Part shown: one piece after another, positions 53,656 through 61,243 of the stretch
Numbering within the stretch: position 1 is the stretch's first letter
How the letters are laid out: every line of letters begins with the position of its first letter
Source: Fluviicola sp.
Lineage (GTDB): Bacteria > Bacteroidota > Bacteroidia > Flavobacteriales_D > Crocinitomicaceae
DNA length: 64,000 bases
Reading direction: 5' to 3'
Assembly: GCF_029266855.1 (NCBI RefSeq)
Contig: NZ_JAQSWB010000002.1
Coordinates: 248,001-312,000, forward strand
Program-made: the position numbers and the translations under genes
Notes under the pieces: model-generated
What the model was told of the DNA's origin: nothing
The model's input: only the letters and a program-made list of their open reading frames with translations
Databases searched by the model: none

Positions 53656-55599
53656 ATGATTAATGTAACTCTTCCTGACGGATCAGTTAGACAATACGAA
53701 GCAGGAGCAACAGCATTGGATGTTGCTCTTAGCATTTCTGAAGGATTGGCCCGTAACGTATTGGCAGCCAAAGTGGATAACGTGGTAATCGACGCAAACC
53801 GTCCGTTGACCGGTGACTGTGCATTGCAGTTGCTGACCTGGAACGACGCGGAGGGAAAATCGACCATGTGGCACTCTTCAGCTCACTTAATGGCAGAAGC
53901 ACTCGAGTTTTATTATCCGGGAATTAAACTGGCTATCGGACCTCCGATCGCAAACGGATATTATTACGATGTCGATTTTATGGATTATACTTTCAAGGAA
54001 GAGGATCTGGAAAAAGTCGAACAAAAAATGAAAGAGCTTGCAAAGCTGAAAAATCCTTATGTACGTAAGGAAGTTTCTAAAGCGGATGCATTGGCTTACT
54101 TCACTGAGAAAGAAGATCCGTACAAATTGGAATTGATCCAGGATTTACCGGATGGCTCCATTACCTTTTATACACAGGGGAATTTTACGGATCTGTGTCG
54201 CGGACCTCATATTCCGGATACAGGCTTCATTAAAGCTGTAAAACTGATGTCGATCGCTGGTGCTTATTGGCGTGGTGACGAAAAAAATAAACAGCTGACG
54301 CGTGTTTACGGGATTACTTTCCCGAAACAGGCCGAGCTGACTGAATACCTGGAGAAAGTGGAAGAGGCAAAACGCCGTGACCACCGTAAGCTGGGTAAGG
54401 AATTGGAATTGTTCACATTCTCTCAGAAAGTAGGACAAGGTTTGCCATTGTGGTTGCCGAAAGGAGCTGCACTGCGTGAACGTTTGGAAAATTTCCTGAA
54501 GAAAGCACAGCGTAAAGCAGGGTATGAGCAGGTAATTACTCCGCATATCGGGAATAAAGAATTGTATGTGACTTCCGGTCACTATGAGAAATATGGAGCA
54601 GATTCTTTCCAGGCAATTAAAACTCCGGATCCGGATGAGGAATTCTTATTGAAACCGATGAATTGCCCGCATCACTGTGAGATCTTTAAAAGCAAGCCGC
54701 GTTCGTACAAAGACTTACCTGCCCGCTTTGCGGAGTTTGGAACGGTTTACCGTTATGAGCAAAGTGGTGAGCTGCACGGTTTGACTCGTGTTCGCGGATT
54801 TACCCAGGATGATGCACACATTTTCTGTACACAAGACCAGGTAAAAGAAGAGTTCAAGAAAGTAATTGACCTGGTGTTATATATTTTTAAGACACTTGAT
54901 TTTCAGAATTTCAAGGCGCAGATTTCTTTGAGAGATCCTGAGAACCCTTCAAAATACATTGGTTCGGATGAGAACTGGGCGAAAGCTGAAAATGCAATCA
55001 TTGAAGCAGCTGCTGAGAAAAACCTTCCAACCATCGTTGAATTGGGTGAAGCGGCATTTTACGGTCCGAAACTGGATTTCATGGTTCAGGATGCTTTGGG
55101 AAGAGAGTGGCAGCTTGGTACAATCCAGGTGGATTACAATTTACCTGAGCGTTTTGAGTTGGAATACACAGGTGCGGATAACCAAAAACACCGTCCGGTA
55201 ATGATTCACCGGGCACCGTTTGGTTCGATGGAACGCTTCGTTGCCGTATTGTTGGAGCACTGTGCGGGAGACTTCCCTTTATGGTTGGCAACAGAGCAAT
55301 TTGCCATTTTGCCGATTAGTGATAAATACAACGATTATGCGAAAGATGTTTTAGAATTGCTAAATAATTCCGATATTCGCGGATTCGTTGATGACCGTAA
55401 CGAAAAGATAGGCAAGAAAATACGTGAGGCGGAACTGAAAAAAATCCCGTTCATGCTGGTTGTAGGAGAGAAAGAAGCTGAAGAAAAGCAAGTATCTGTA
55501 AGACAGCGTGGAGATGGGGATAAAGGTTCGATGGCAGTAGAAGCTTTCGAAACTTTGGTTCGTTTAGCGATAGAAAAAGAATTGTCGACAAATGTTTAA
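53656..55599 (+). CDS. thrS: threonyl-tRNA synthetase
   Basis: The 647-residue protein starts [17 protein letters not shown]; an upstream in-frame GTG is adjacent, but the ATG matches the family. It has a TGS domain (1-60), a second additional domain with the [11 protein letters not shown] editing motif (about 75-225) and the class II core with motif 1 ([26 protein letters not shown]). Further motifs are [14 protein letters not shown] (Zn-binding Cys), motif 2 ([34 protein letters not shown]) and motif 3 ([18 protein letters not shown]). The anticodon-binding domain completes it. It charges tRNA-Thr. It is the first gene of the thrS-infC-rpmI-rplT cluster, a conserved order. Confidence 0.98.
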   Translation: MINVTLPDGSVRQYEAGATALDVALSISEGLARNVLAAKVDNVVIDANRPLTGDCALQLLTWNDAEGKSTMWHSSAHLMAEALEFYYPGIKLAIGPPIANGYYYDVDFMDYTFKEEDLEKVEQKMKELAKLKNPYVRKEVSKADALAYFTEKEDPYKLELIQDLPDGSITFYTQGNFTDLCRGPHIPDTGFIKAVKLMSIAGAYWRGDEKNKQLTRVYGITFPKQAELTEYLEKVEEAKRRDHRKLGKELELFTFSQKVGQGLPLWLPKGAALRERLENFLKKAQRKAGYEQVITPHIGNKELYVTSGHYEKYGADSFQAIKTPDPDEEFLLKPMNCPHHCEIFKSKPRSYKDLPARFAEFGTVYRYEQSGELHGLTRVRGFTQDDAHIFCTQDQVKEEFKKVIDLVLYIFKTLDFQNFKAQISLRDPENPSKYIGSDENWAKAENAIIEAAAEKNLPTIVELGEAAFYGPKLDFMVQDALGREWQLGTIQVDYNLPERFELEYTGADNQKHRPVMIHRAPFGSMERFVAVLLEHCAGDFPLWLATEQFAILPISDKYNDYAKDVLELLNNSDIRGFVDDRNEKIGKKIREAELKKIPFMLVVGEKEAEEKQVSVRQRGDGDKGSMAVEAFETLVRLAIEKELSTNV

Positions 55600-55607
55600 T
55601 TAACTGA

Positions 55608-56153
55608 ATGAGAAAAGACAGTAGAAAACCAGTAAGAAAAGAAAATAACGACGAACACAAAATAAACGGGAAGATCACCGCTCGTGAAATTCGTTTAGTT
55701 GTTGAGGGAGAAGAACCACAAGTATTGAGCTTGGCTGCAGCATTGCAATTAGCCGAAGAGCAGGATTTGGATTTGGTTGAGATCTCTCCGAATGCCGTTC
55801 CCCCGGTTTGTAAGATTATGGATTACCGTAAATTCTTATACAACCAAAAGAGAAAACAAAAGGAGTTAAAAGCGAAGCAAAGTAAAGTCATCTTGAAAGA
55901 GATTCGTTTTGGTCCGAATACAGATGATCACGATTTCCAGTTCAAACTGTCGCATGCGCGTAAGTTCCTGGAGGAAGGTTCAAAAGTAAAAGCATATGTA
56001 TTTTTCCGTGGTAGAACGATTGTCTTCAAAGACAGAGGAGAAATTCTCTTATTGAAATTTGTTCAGGAATTAGCTGATTTGGGAACATTGGAGCAAATGC
56101 CGAAATTGGAAGGGAAGAGAATGATTGTAATGATCAACCCTAAGAAAAAATAA
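55608..56153 (+). CDS. infC: translation initiation factor IF-3
   Basis: 181 residues. A short basic N-terminal extension precedes [70 protein letters not shown], the N-domain and linker helix. The C-domain is [40 protein letters not shown]. It binds the 30S subunit and secures start-codon choice. The start here is a normal ATG, not the rare AUU/AUC seen in enterics, so the enteric form of autogenous control is not indicated. It begins 8 bp after thrS. Confidence 0.98.
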   Translation: MRKDSRKPVRKENNDEHKINGKITAREIRLVVEGEEPQVLSLAAALQLAEEQDLDLVEISPNAVPPVCKIMDYRKFLYNQKRKQKELKAKQSKVILKEIRFGPNTDDHDFQFKLSHARKFLEEGSKVKAYVFFRGRTIVFKDRGEILLLKFVQELADLGTLEQMPKLEGKRMIVMINPKKK

Positions 56154-56220
56154 ATGTAGAATGCCGAATGAAGAATGCAGAGAGAATCTTCTCATCATTC
56201 TGAATTCTACATTCTGAATT
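56153..56220. repeat. imperfect hairpin of GAATG words between infC and rpmI
   Basis: The left arm (56153-56186) repeats GAATG at short steps. The right arm (56189-56220) contains its complement CATTC/ATTCTACATTC with a tiny loop. Because it lies inside an operon it would be transcribed as a long weak hairpin. Confidence 0.5.
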
Positions 56221-56264
56221 AGAATAAAGTTGATAAAGTGTTCATTTTTTAAAAGAGAAAAGAA

Positions 56265-56462
56265 ATGCCAAAAATGAAAACAACATCCAGTGCAAAGAAG
56301 AGATTCACTGTAACTGGGTCTGGTAAGATCAAGAGAAAACACGCTTTCAAAAGCCACATTCTTACGAAAAAAACCAAGAAGCAAAAACGTAATTTGACTC
56401 ACGCAGGTTTGGTTCACCAAGCTGATTTGTCGAACGTTAAATTAATGTTGAATATGAAGTAA
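56265..56462 (+). CDS. rpmI: 50S ribosomal protein L35
   Basis: 65 residues, basic. The typical L35 N-terminus [44 protein letters not shown] is complete, as is the C-terminus. It is the usual neighbour of infC and rplT. An AAAGAGAAAAG purine tract before the ATG could serve as the ribosome site. Confidence 0.97.
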   Translation: MPKMKTTSSAKKRFTVTGSGKIKRKHAFKSHILTKKTKKQKRNLTHAGLVHQADLSNVKLMLNMK

Positions 56463-56468
56463 AGCAGG

Positions 56469-56540
56469 TCCGCTAATGCGGAACGCTTCACTTTGTAAAA
56501 TTTAAGCTCCGATTCGATACGAGGTATCTGTTTACGGAGC
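56469..56540 (+). promoter_or_regulatory. candidate structured leader of rplT
   Basis: Two predicted hairpins in the 152-nt rpmI-rplT spacer. The first is TCCGC-TAAT-GCGGA (469-482 of 56xxx). The second, two-tiered, is GCTCCG (56506-56511) pairing with CGGAGC (56535-56540) around GATAC-GAG-GTATC (56516-56528). It may be a ribosomal-protein autoregulatory site, as L20 controls its own mRNA in other phyla. Confidence 0.4.
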
Positions 56541-56614
56541 GGTATTGTTAACCAAGTAATGAGTACAAAGTCAGTTGAAAAAATACTGCACTCCTTATTA
56601 AAAACGAAAAAGTT

Positions 56615-56962
56615 ATGCCAAGATCGGTAAATCACGTTGCTTCAAGAGCTCGCAGAAAGAACTTTATGAAGTTGGCCAAAGGATACTACGGCCGTAGAAA
56701 AAATGTTTGGACAGTAGCAAAAAATGCTATTGAAAAAGGATTGAACTATGCTTACGAAGGACGTAAGCAAAAGAAAAGAAACTTCCGCTCATTGTGGATC
56801 ACGCGTATTAACGCTGGTGCACGTTTACACGGAATGAGCTATTCTCAATTCATGGGAGCTGTAAACAAAAGCGGTGTCGAATTGAACCGTAAAGTTTTAG
56901 CTGACTTAGCAATGAACCACCCTGAGGCGTTCAAAGCTGTAGTTGACTCTGTGAAAAAATAA
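56615..56962 (+). CDS. rplT: 50S ribosomal protein L20
   Basis: 115 residues. The full-length family pattern is [99 protein letters not shown]. It is an early-assembly 23S rRNA-binding protein of the large subunit. It ends the thrS operon, and an intrinsic terminator follows. Confidence 0.98.
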   Translation: MPRSVNHVASRARRKNFMKLAKGYYGRRKNVWTVAKNAIEKGLNYAYEGRKQKKRNFRSLWITRINAGARLHGMSYSQFMGAVNKSGVELNRKVLADLAMNHPEAFKAVVDSVKK

Positions 56963-56989
56963 AAATCGAAAATACACTTTATCAATAGG

Positions 56990-57020
56990 AAAAGGCGGTT
57001 CGTAAGGATCGCCTTTTTTT
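56990..57020 (+). terminator. intrinsic terminator of the thrS-rplT operon
   Basis: Stem AAAAGGCG (56990-56997) with CGCCTTT (57010-57016) and a T run to 57020, located 28 bp after the rplT stop. Confidence 0.85.
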
Positions 57021-57067
57021 GTGTTTGCTATTTGAATAAAACTTATTTTAGAATAATAAAAAACACC

Positions 57068-58714
57068 ATGATAAAATCCCTGTTCTTTTTGTTACTGCTC
57101 TTTTTTACAAATTACACTTTGTTTGCCCAATATCCGGACATAGTAAAAAGCGACTCGATCACTTATCCGGTTCACAAGAATAATATTGGTAAGATTACTT
57201 TCATGGGGAAGACTATTCCTATTGAAGTGTTTAAAGAATCCGACTTTCTAACCAATTTCGTGCTCAAAGAGAAAACAGATTTGAATATCCGGGTTTTTAT
57301 GGGGAATTCATTAACCAATTACCTGCACGTACTTTCGCCTCAATTACCTGTTGATGAGCTTGTCAAAAACGGAAACTATCAATTTACTTTTCGGGTTGAC
57401 GGAAAAAAAATATACGAAGAGAATCTGAATCCAGGAGCGGGAAGTGCTGAGAGTAAAAATCAGAAAACGATTTTTCGTGTTCCATTCATCAGCTCTTCAA
57501 ATGAAGATTCGTGGGGAATATTCCTCTGGAATCGGTTTTTAATGAGTGGTGGACAAGATGCATTAACAAGTGGGGAACATACACTCAAAATAGAAATCAG
57601 GCCTTATGTGAAACTAACGGAGGTTCTCGTTGGAGAACTCATTGCTGAAGGACAAATCAAGTTAGTGGTTCCGGAAGTAAAAGTCGCTGAAAAATTGGCC
57701 AGGATCCAATCAATTAAACCACTAAAAGATTGGGTGCTGTCAACCGATCATATCGATACAGCGAAAATAGAACTATTGAACAAAAAGATTCTCACAAAGG
57801 ATTACAAAGACATTACAAGTATTGTGGTGATCAAAGAGGGGAAACTGTTGTTGGAAGAATACTTTAACGGTGCTAAAAGGAATACGCTACATGATACGCG
57901 GTCTGTGGGGAAATCTTTTGCTTCGACCTTATTGGGAATTGCTATCCGGGATGGATACATTAAAAGTGAAACACAACCGTTGAATGCATTTTACGACCTA
58001 AAGAAGTATCAAAATTATTCACTCTCCAAAGACAGTATCCAACTCAAAGATTTGTTGACAATGAGTTCGGTCTTAACGGGTTTTGATATGGATCAGCAAT
58101 CTCCCGGAAATGAGGAAAAGATGTATCCAACAGCTAATTGGGTCGATTTTACTTTAAATCTTCCTGTAGATGAATCAAAATTGATAGAAAAGAGGTGGGA
58201 ATATTTTACAGCTGGTGTTGTTGTGTTGGGAGATGTAGTTCATAAATCTGTTCCGGATGGTTTGGAAAACTATGCAGCCAAAAACCTTTTTCAACCACTT
58301 GGAATTACCAACTACAAATGGCAATTCACACCTCAAAAAGTAGTAAATACGGCGGGAGGTTTGCAGATGCGCTCTTTGGATTTCGCTAAATACGGACAGC
58401 TTTATCAAAATCAGGGTTTATGGAATGGGAAACAGATTTTACCGAAAGATTGGGTGGGGAAAAGCCTTTCCCATCAAATACCCATTGCGAAAGATGAGTA
58501 TTACGGTTACCTGTTTTGGAATAAGATCTACGAGGTGGAAGGCAAGGAGTACGAGGTTTATTATTGCAGTGGAAATGGCGGGAATAAAGTCATCATTTTC
58601 AAAGATCAGCCTTTTGTGATTGTTATTACTGCAACAGCCTATAATCAGCCATACTGTCATTCCCAGGTAGATTCGATGATCCGGAATTATTTGATTCCGG
58701 CGGTTGTGAAATGA
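57068..58714 (+). CDS. exported beta-lactamase-family serine hydrolase
   Basis: The 548-residue protein starts MIKSLFFLLLLFFTNYTLFAQ, a signal peptide; a frame opening at 57032 has a less suitable start. Residues about 22-225 form an N-terminal beta-rich domain without a name. The C-terminal ~320 residues are a class C beta-lactamase/PBP-like fold. It has the SxxK motif in DTRSVGKSFASTLLG, Tyr in RWEYFTAGVVVLGDVV and a CSGNGGNKVII block replacing the KTG strand. Such periplasmic enzymes act as esterases, peptidases or beta-lactamases, so the substrate is open. It is isolated between an operon terminator and a convergent gene. Confidence 0.85.
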   Translation: MIKSLFFLLLLFFTNYTLFAQYPDIVKSDSITYPVHKNNIGKITFMGKTIPIEVFKESDFLTNFVLKEKTDLNIRVFMGNSLTNYLHVLSPQLPVDELVKNGNYQFTFRVDGKKIYEENLNPGAGSAESKNQKTIFRVPFISSSNEDSWGIFLWNRFLMSGGQDALTSGEHTLKIEIRPYVKLTEVLVGELIAEGQIKLVVPEVKVAEKLARIQSIKPLKDWVLSTDHIDTAKIELLNKKILTKDYKDITSIVVIKEGKLLLEEYFNGAKRNTLHDTRSVGKSFASTLLGIAIRDGYIKSETQPLNAFYDLKKYQNYSLSKDSIQLKDLLTMSSVLTGFDMDQQSPGNEEKMYPTANWVDFTLNLPVDESKLIEKRWEYFTAGVVVLGDVVHKSVPDGLENYAAKNLFQPLGITNYKWQFTPQKVVNTAGGLQMRSLDFAKYGQLYQNQGLWNGKQILPKDWVGKSLSHQIPIAKDEYYGYLFWNKIYEVEGKEYEVYYCSGNGGNKVIIFKDQPFVIVITATAYNQPYCHSQVDSMIRNYLIPAVVK

Positions 58715-58760
58715 ATCCTTTTAGAATAGACGGTAGATAAGTTTATGAATAAATAAATTC

Positions 58761-59159
58761 TTATTCTTTCTCCTTCAAAATAATCCGTGCAAACTTCCAG
58801 GTGCGGTTCACTTCCGGACTGAAATTAAAAACGTATTGCATTTCGCTATCCATCAGTTTGGGACTTATCGTTTGCTGAAAATCCGCTTCGAATTTGGAAA
58901 TTAGTATCAGCTCATCCACTTTTTCACTGCTTTGGTAATCAAAAACACTGATGGAGGAATGTTCGGTTCCTCCCCAATCGGTCCGAACTTCAAATTTTAA
59001 AATATCTCCCACAGAAACTTTCAGCTCCAGTATTTGATTGTTTCCCTCGTAAACGGTTGCAACTAACTTCTGGTTAACGTAGATCCGCACTTCATCCAAA
59101 CCGTCCGCATAGGTAAACTTTCCCACCAGGAGCATGAGAAGAAAAAGAAACTGTTTCAT
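58761..59159 (-). CDS. small exported protein, 132 aa
   Basis: The start MKQFLFLLMLLVGKFTYADG gives a signal peptide; the frame is open 29 codons upstream but without one. The mature part (LDEVRIYVNQKLVATVYEGNNQILELKVSVGDILKFEVRTDWGGTEHSSISVFDYQSSEKVDELILIS) looks like one small beta-sandwich. No family recognised. It is convergent with the serine hydrolase gene. Confidence 0.65.
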   Translation of the reverse strand: MKQFLFLLMLLVGKFTYADGLDEVRIYVNQKLVATVYEGNNQILELKVSVGDILKFEVRTDWGGTEHSSISVFDYQSSEKVDELILISKFEADFQQTISPKLMDSEMQYVFNFSPEVNRTWKFARIILKEKE

Positions 59160-59250
59160 GACACTTATTTTGTTTAAAAGGTACGGAAAATCTACAAATT
59201 TCTCATCTTTTTTTGAACCTAAATAGGAAAAATTGGAAGTCTTCACTGGT

Positions 59251-59306
59251 CGTAAATACTTTACGTGGTTGATAAGTATCTTTGTATTGTTGATTAATTA
59301 TTAATC
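59251..59306. promoter_or_regulatory. two palindromic sites upstream of dinB
   Basis: CGTAAA-TAC-TTTACG (59251-59265) and GATTAAT-T-ATTAATC (59292-59306) are perfect inverted repeats in the 377-bp region between the small exported protein and dinB. Two exact TAnnTTTG boxes lie alongside (TATCTTTG 59277-59284 and TAATTTTG 59336-59343). They are operator-like, and a damage-response repressor would be a plausible binder. That is inference. Confidence 0.4.
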
Positions 59307-59536
59307 ATTTTATGATTTTTAATTAATCAAAAGTGTAATTTTGTAATAGGAATGAAGATAAGAAAAAATTTTAAAATGCAAGTGAATATGCTCACTTCGC
59401 ATTAAAAGATTTATCGCGACTTAGTGTTCAAAAAACCATTGTTTGGTAGTTGATTCCACACCTGTCGTATTTCAAAAACTTCGTTTTCTCTTGTTCGGAA
59501 ACGTTATGCAGTCGTAAAAATTTAAAAATACGAGAC

Positions 59537-60757
59537 ATGAACGAACAACAACGCAGTATCGTTCACATGGATTTAGATACCTTTTTTGTCTCCTGTGAAC
59601 GCTTGGAAGATAGCCGCCTGAATGGTTTGCCAATCTTGATTGGCGGAGCATCCGACCGTGGGGTGGTAGCCAGTTGCAGTTACGAGGCCCGGAAGTTTGG
59701 TATCCATTCCGCAATGCCGATGAAAATGGCCAGGGAGCGCTGTCCGGAAGCAATTGTTATTAGTGGAAATTCGGCGAATTATACGAAGTATTCCCGCATG
59801 GTGACGGATATTATCCAGGAAGCAGTTCCGGTGGTGGAAAAATCATCTATTGATGAGTTCTATATGGACCTTTCAGGAATGGATCGCTTTTTTGGCTGCT
59901 ATAAATATGCAGGTGAATTGCGGCAGAAGATTATGAAGGAAACAGGACTCCCGATCTCGTTTGGCATGTCGGTAAACAAAACGGTTTCGAAGATCGCAAC
60001 GGGAGAAGCGAAACCTAACAACCAGATCAATATCATTGACGGAGCAGAGAAATTGTTTTTGAATCCGCTGTCAGTGCAGAAGATCCCAATGGTCGGGCTG
60101 AAAACCTATCAGCTTCTTTGCAATTTGGGAGTGAAACGCATTGGAACCATTCAGCAAATGCCGGTAGAAATGCTGGAAAGCGTGCTCGGGCAAAACGGAA
60201 TTGCGATTTGGAAAAAAGCACAAGGAATCGATAACAGTCCTGTAATCCAATACAGTGAACGAAAATCGATTTCCAGTGAGCGCACATTTGAAAAGGATAC
60301 GATCGATATAGTCCGATTGCGTTCCATTGTTTTCGCTCTGGCTGAGAACCTGGTATTCCAGTTGCGCAAAGAGAAAAAAGTGTGTGCCTGTGTGACGGTG
60401 AAGATCCGCTATTCCGATTTTCAAACCAAAACCTTGCAGCAGCGCATTCCTTATTCTGCAGCAGATCACGAGATTATCCCGATTGTGATGAACCTGTTTG
60501 AAAAATTGCATAATCGCCGGCTTTTGGTGCGCTTGGTTGGAGTACGGATGAGTGAGTTGGTTCATGGGAATTACCAGATGCGCCTGTTCGATGAAGGTTC
60601 CAGGTTAGCCACCCTGTATCATTCGATGGATGATATCCGGGAGCGGTTCGGTGAACGGGCAATTCAAAGAGCTATAGGAATGCGTGTGAAAAGTATCGGG
60701 CATTTCAATCCTTTTAGAGGGGAAACTCCAATGATAGTTGCAAACCGGATTGTCTGA
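59537..60757 (+). CDS. dinB: Y-family DNA polymerase IV
   Basis: The 406-residue protein starts MNEQQRSIVHMDLDTFFVSCERLEDSRLNGLPILIGG; the frame is open upstream to 59450, but the family N-terminus is here. Catalytic Asp residues lie in HMDLDTFF, and SSIDEFYMDLSGMDRFFG carries the Asp-Glu pair. The thumb helix-hairpin-helix follows (VQKIPMVGLKTYQLLCNLGVKRIGTIQQMP), and then the little finger. It performs error-prone translesion synthesis. A short-type dnaE follows in the same direction after a 486-bp structured spacer, forming an induced-mutagenesis pair. Confidence 0.95.
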   Translation: MNEQQRSIVHMDLDTFFVSCERLEDSRLNGLPILIGGASDRGVVASCSYEARKFGIHSAMPMKMARERCPEAIVISGNSANYTKYSRMVTDIIQEAVPVVEKSSIDEFYMDLSGMDRFFGCYKYAGELRQKIMKETGLPISFGMSVNKTVSKIATGEAKPNNQINIIDGAEKLFLNPLSVQKIPMVGLKTYQLLCNLGVKRIGTIQQMPVEMLESVLGQNGIAIWKKAQGIDNSPVIQYSERKSISSERTFEKDTIDIVRLRSIVFALAENLVFQLRKEKKVCACVTVKIRYSDFQTKTLQQRIPYSAADHEIIPIVMNLFEKLHNRRLLVRLVGVRMSELVHGNYQMRLFDEGSRLATLYHSMDDIRERFGERAIQRAIGMRVKSIGHFNPFRGETPMIVANRIV

Positions 60758-61243
60758 CATTTCCGCTGAAGGAAGAGAAATGGGAGCGGAATTATCGAAT
60801 ATCCGGATCAACCAGGGTTTAAAACTATTCGGAGAAATACTTTACTGAAAAACAGAACTGATTATTACCGAACCAACCACGAATACAACTAACCTGACTG
60901 CACCGGTTGTTTCCCTCCGTTTACCACCTGAAACCTAACAAACGGAGGGGAATGACTTTTACAAAATGAAACAAATGAAAACCTAACCACAACATAGATC
61001 AGTTTCCCTCTGTTCACTAACAGCTGCCTAACCTGCTGCCATCTGAACACCTAACCACAGATGGAGGGGAATGATTGGATCAGGTTCCTGGATGTCACGG
61101 CTGCTGCCGGATTAAAAGAGAAGGTATAAGTACCGTGACATCAGGAATTTGGTTTTTTTGTTGCGAATTCGCGATATCGCGAACAGCCCTTTGTTTTAAA
61201 GGGATTCAGAGCTTTTTTAGGTCAAATAATTAAATAAGATGAT
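60758..61243 (+). promoter_or_regulatory. 486-bp hairpin-rich spacer between dinB and dnaE
   Basis: No coding ORF was found. Hairpins are as follows. CCCTCCGTTT (60913-60922) pairs with AAACGGAGGG (60940-60949). CCATCTG (61039-61045) pairs with CAGATGG (61058-61064). GATGTCACGG (61091-61100) pairs with CCGTGACATC (61133-61142). TTCGCGATATCGCGAA (61168-61183) is a perfect palindrome overlapping GCGAATTCGC. CCCTTT (61187-61192) pairs with AAAGGG (61198-61203). The first two loops share CCTAAC and both 3' arms run into GGAGGGGAATGA. Confidence 0.55.
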
